This document shows positions 6,633 through 7,812 of a stretch of 7,812 bases of DNA, in pieces. The stretch's first letter is position 1. Every line of letters begins with the position of its first letter. The translations under genes and the position numbers were made by a program. The notes under the pieces are model-generated. The model was not told where the DNA came from. It worked only from the letters and a program-made list of their open reading frames with translations, and did no database searches. The DNA lies in assembly GCA_025356735.1 (NCBI GenBank), contig JANXRT010000021.1, forward strand, positions 1-7,812. The letters run 5' to 3'. Source of the stretch: Acetobacteraceae bacterium. Lineage in GTDB: Bacteria; Pseudomonadota; Alphaproteobacteria; Acetobacterales; Acetobacteraceae.

Positions 6633-7543
6633 ACCTTCTCGACGTCCGCGCGGCCGAGAATGCCGGTCGGCATGAAGATCAACGCCAGGATCAGGATGGC
6701 GAAGGCTGCGACATCCTTGTAGGCGATGGAGAAATAGGCCGACCAGAAGGTCTCGATCAGCCCGATCAGTAGGCCGCCGAGCACGGCGCCAGGCAGGCTG
6801 CCGATGCCGCCAAGCACCGCGGCGGTGAACGCCTTGACGCCGGCGATGAAGCCCACGAAGAAGTCGATCACGCCGTAGTACATCAGGAACATCAGCCCGG
6901 CGACGGCGGCCAAGGCAGCACCGATGACGAAGGTCAGGCTGATGGTGCGGTCGGTGTCGATGCCGAGCAGCCCGGCCATCTTGAGGTCCTGCTCGCAGGC
7001 GCGCATCGACCGGCCGAGCGGCGTTCGCGTCACCAGCCAGGTGAAGACCGCGAGCACCAGAAGCGTGGTGACCACGATGGCGATCTGCATCCAGGTGATT
7101 TGCACCGCGAAGCCGTCCTGCTGGAACAGCTGGATGCCGCCGGGCAGCAAGGCCGGCATCGGCTTGACGCGGGCTCCCTGGCTGACCTGGACGAAGTTCT
7201 GCAGCACGATCGACATGCCGATGGCGCTGATCAGCGGGGCCAGCCGGAACGAACCGCGCAACGGGCGGTAGGCGACGCGCTCCACCGTCCAGCCATACAG
7301 CGCGGCGATGCCGGCGGCGAAGATCAAGGTGAGCGCCAGGGCCAACGGCACCGCAGTGATGCCCAATCCGGCGAGGCCAGTCAGCGCGATGAGGGAAAGG
7401 AACGCGCCGACCATGAAAATGTCGCCATGGGCGAAGTTGATCATGCCGATGATGCCATAGACCATGGTGTAGCCGACAGCGATGAGGCCATAGATCATGC
7501 CGAGGGTGACGCCGTTGATCAGCTGTTGCAACGCGTAGGCCAC
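6629..7543 (-). CDS. livH: Branched-chain amino acid ABC transporter permease LivH
   Basis: First gene of the operon; inner-membrane permease, 304 residues from a GTG at 7543. LivH signatures: the N-terminal ALQQLINGVTLGMIYGLIA and GYTMVYGIIGMINFAHGD (24-41), ERVAYRPLR (88-96), SAIGMSIVLQNF (106-117), the ATPase-coupling loop RSMRACEQDLKMAGLLGID, and AAVLGGIGSLPGAVLGG in the C-terminal half. I chose GTG 7543 because GGAG sits 8 bases upstream and LivH proteins normally begin just before the LQQLINGLTLG segment. An ATG at 7600 (19 extra residues, MHPPKPVCFVTPCPDG...) and a GTG at 7552 are in frame. The extra residues are Pro/Cys-rich and unlike family N-termini. No substrate-binding protein gene (livK/livJ) lies next to it. 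Confidence 0.94.
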   Translation of the reverse strand: MAYALQQLINGVTLGMIYGLIAVGYTMVYGIIGMINFAHGDIFMVGAFLSLIALTGLAGLGITAVPLALALTLIFAAGIAALYGWTVERVAYRPLRGSFRLAPLISAIGMSIVLQNFVQVSQGARVKPMPALLPGGIQLFQQDGFAVQITWMQIAIVVTTLLVLAVFTWLVTRTPLGRSMRACEQDLKMAGLLGIDTDRTISLTFVIGAALAAVAGLMFLMYYGVIDFFVGFIAGVKAFTAAVLGGIGSLPGAVLGGLLIGLIETFWSAYFSIAYKDVAAFAILILALIFMPTGILGRADVEKV

Positions 7544-7691
7544 GTAAGACACTCCGTCAGGGCAGGGTGTCACAAAACACACAGGCTTTGGCGGATGCAA
7601 GGCTTGGTCGGGTTGTCCGCCCCTTCCCTTCCCGTTCCGATGTTGCTATGCCACGGCGATTGTGGGGCATCCGGGTCGGTTTCCTCCTTGT
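7544..7691. promoter_or_regulatory. Divergent spacer between livH and tRNA-Lys, presumed promoters for both
   Basis: This 148-bp gap must carry the minus-strand liv promoter and the plus-strand tRNA promoter. Neither is readable with confidence. For liv, TTGCAT followed 17 bases later by TTTTGT is a poor sigma-70 match. GTGTCACAAAACAC (7568-7581) has a short GTGT/ACAC symmetry that might be an operator half-pair, but it is weak. The tract at 7620-7633 is C/T-rich, so the minus strand carries three runs of three or four G near the presumed liv leader. Confidence 0.35.
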
Positions 7692-7767
<76 letters not shown>

Positions 7768-7812
7768 AACCCGTCAGCATCACCAAACAGCGCATGCGGT
7801 CAGGTTGACCTC

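Noticed and set aside
7798..7810. Short palindrome GGTCA-GGT-TGACC after the tRNA as a terminator
   Set aside because: Only a 5-bp stem, with no T-tract seen before the window ends.

Overview
This window has high GC and strong G/C bias at third codon positions. Its gene families point to a proteobacterium, most likely an alphaproteobacterium. That taxonomic call is inferred from protein style (a livHMGF operon with the long LivM form, and a Tat-exported FGD2-type protein) and is not proven by any marker in the window.

Layout. (1) Bases 1-1145, minus strand: the N-terminal ~381 residues of a cytochrome P450, cut by the window edge before its heme-cysteine loop. (2) Bases 1258-2397, plus strand (possible upstream start at 1189): an LLM-class flavin/F420-dependent oxidoreductase of the Tat-exported FGD2 type, transcribed divergently from the P450 across a short, relatively AT-rich gap. 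(3) Bases 2484-3581, plus strand: a GNAT-fold protein resembling the BioF2/CelD-like acetyltransferase group, substrate unknown. (4) About 3582-3844: a short region with a doubtful minus-strand ORF that runs antisense into the GNAT gene, a perfect 9-bp inverted repeat, and a small hairpin just after livF. (5) Bases 7543 down to 3845, minus strand: a compact branched-chain amino acid type ABC transporter operon, livH-livM-livG-livF. All three internal junctions are 4-bp ATGA overlaps, and no substrate-binding protein gene is present in the window. (6) Bases 7692-7767, plus strand: a complete tRNA-Lys (anticodon CUU) with encoded CCA, divergent from livH.

How the genes work together. The liv genes supply both permeases and both ATPases of one importer and are probably translationally coupled. 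The periplasmic binding protein must be encoded elsewhere. The P450 and the predicted F420-dependent oxidoreductase form a divergent redox pair that could share a control region and act on related hydrophobic substrates, but this rests on position only. No mobile element, CRISPR array or phage gene was seen. The most interesting item is the predicted exported F420-binding enzyme in a proteobacterial-looking context. The remaining content is mostly conventional.
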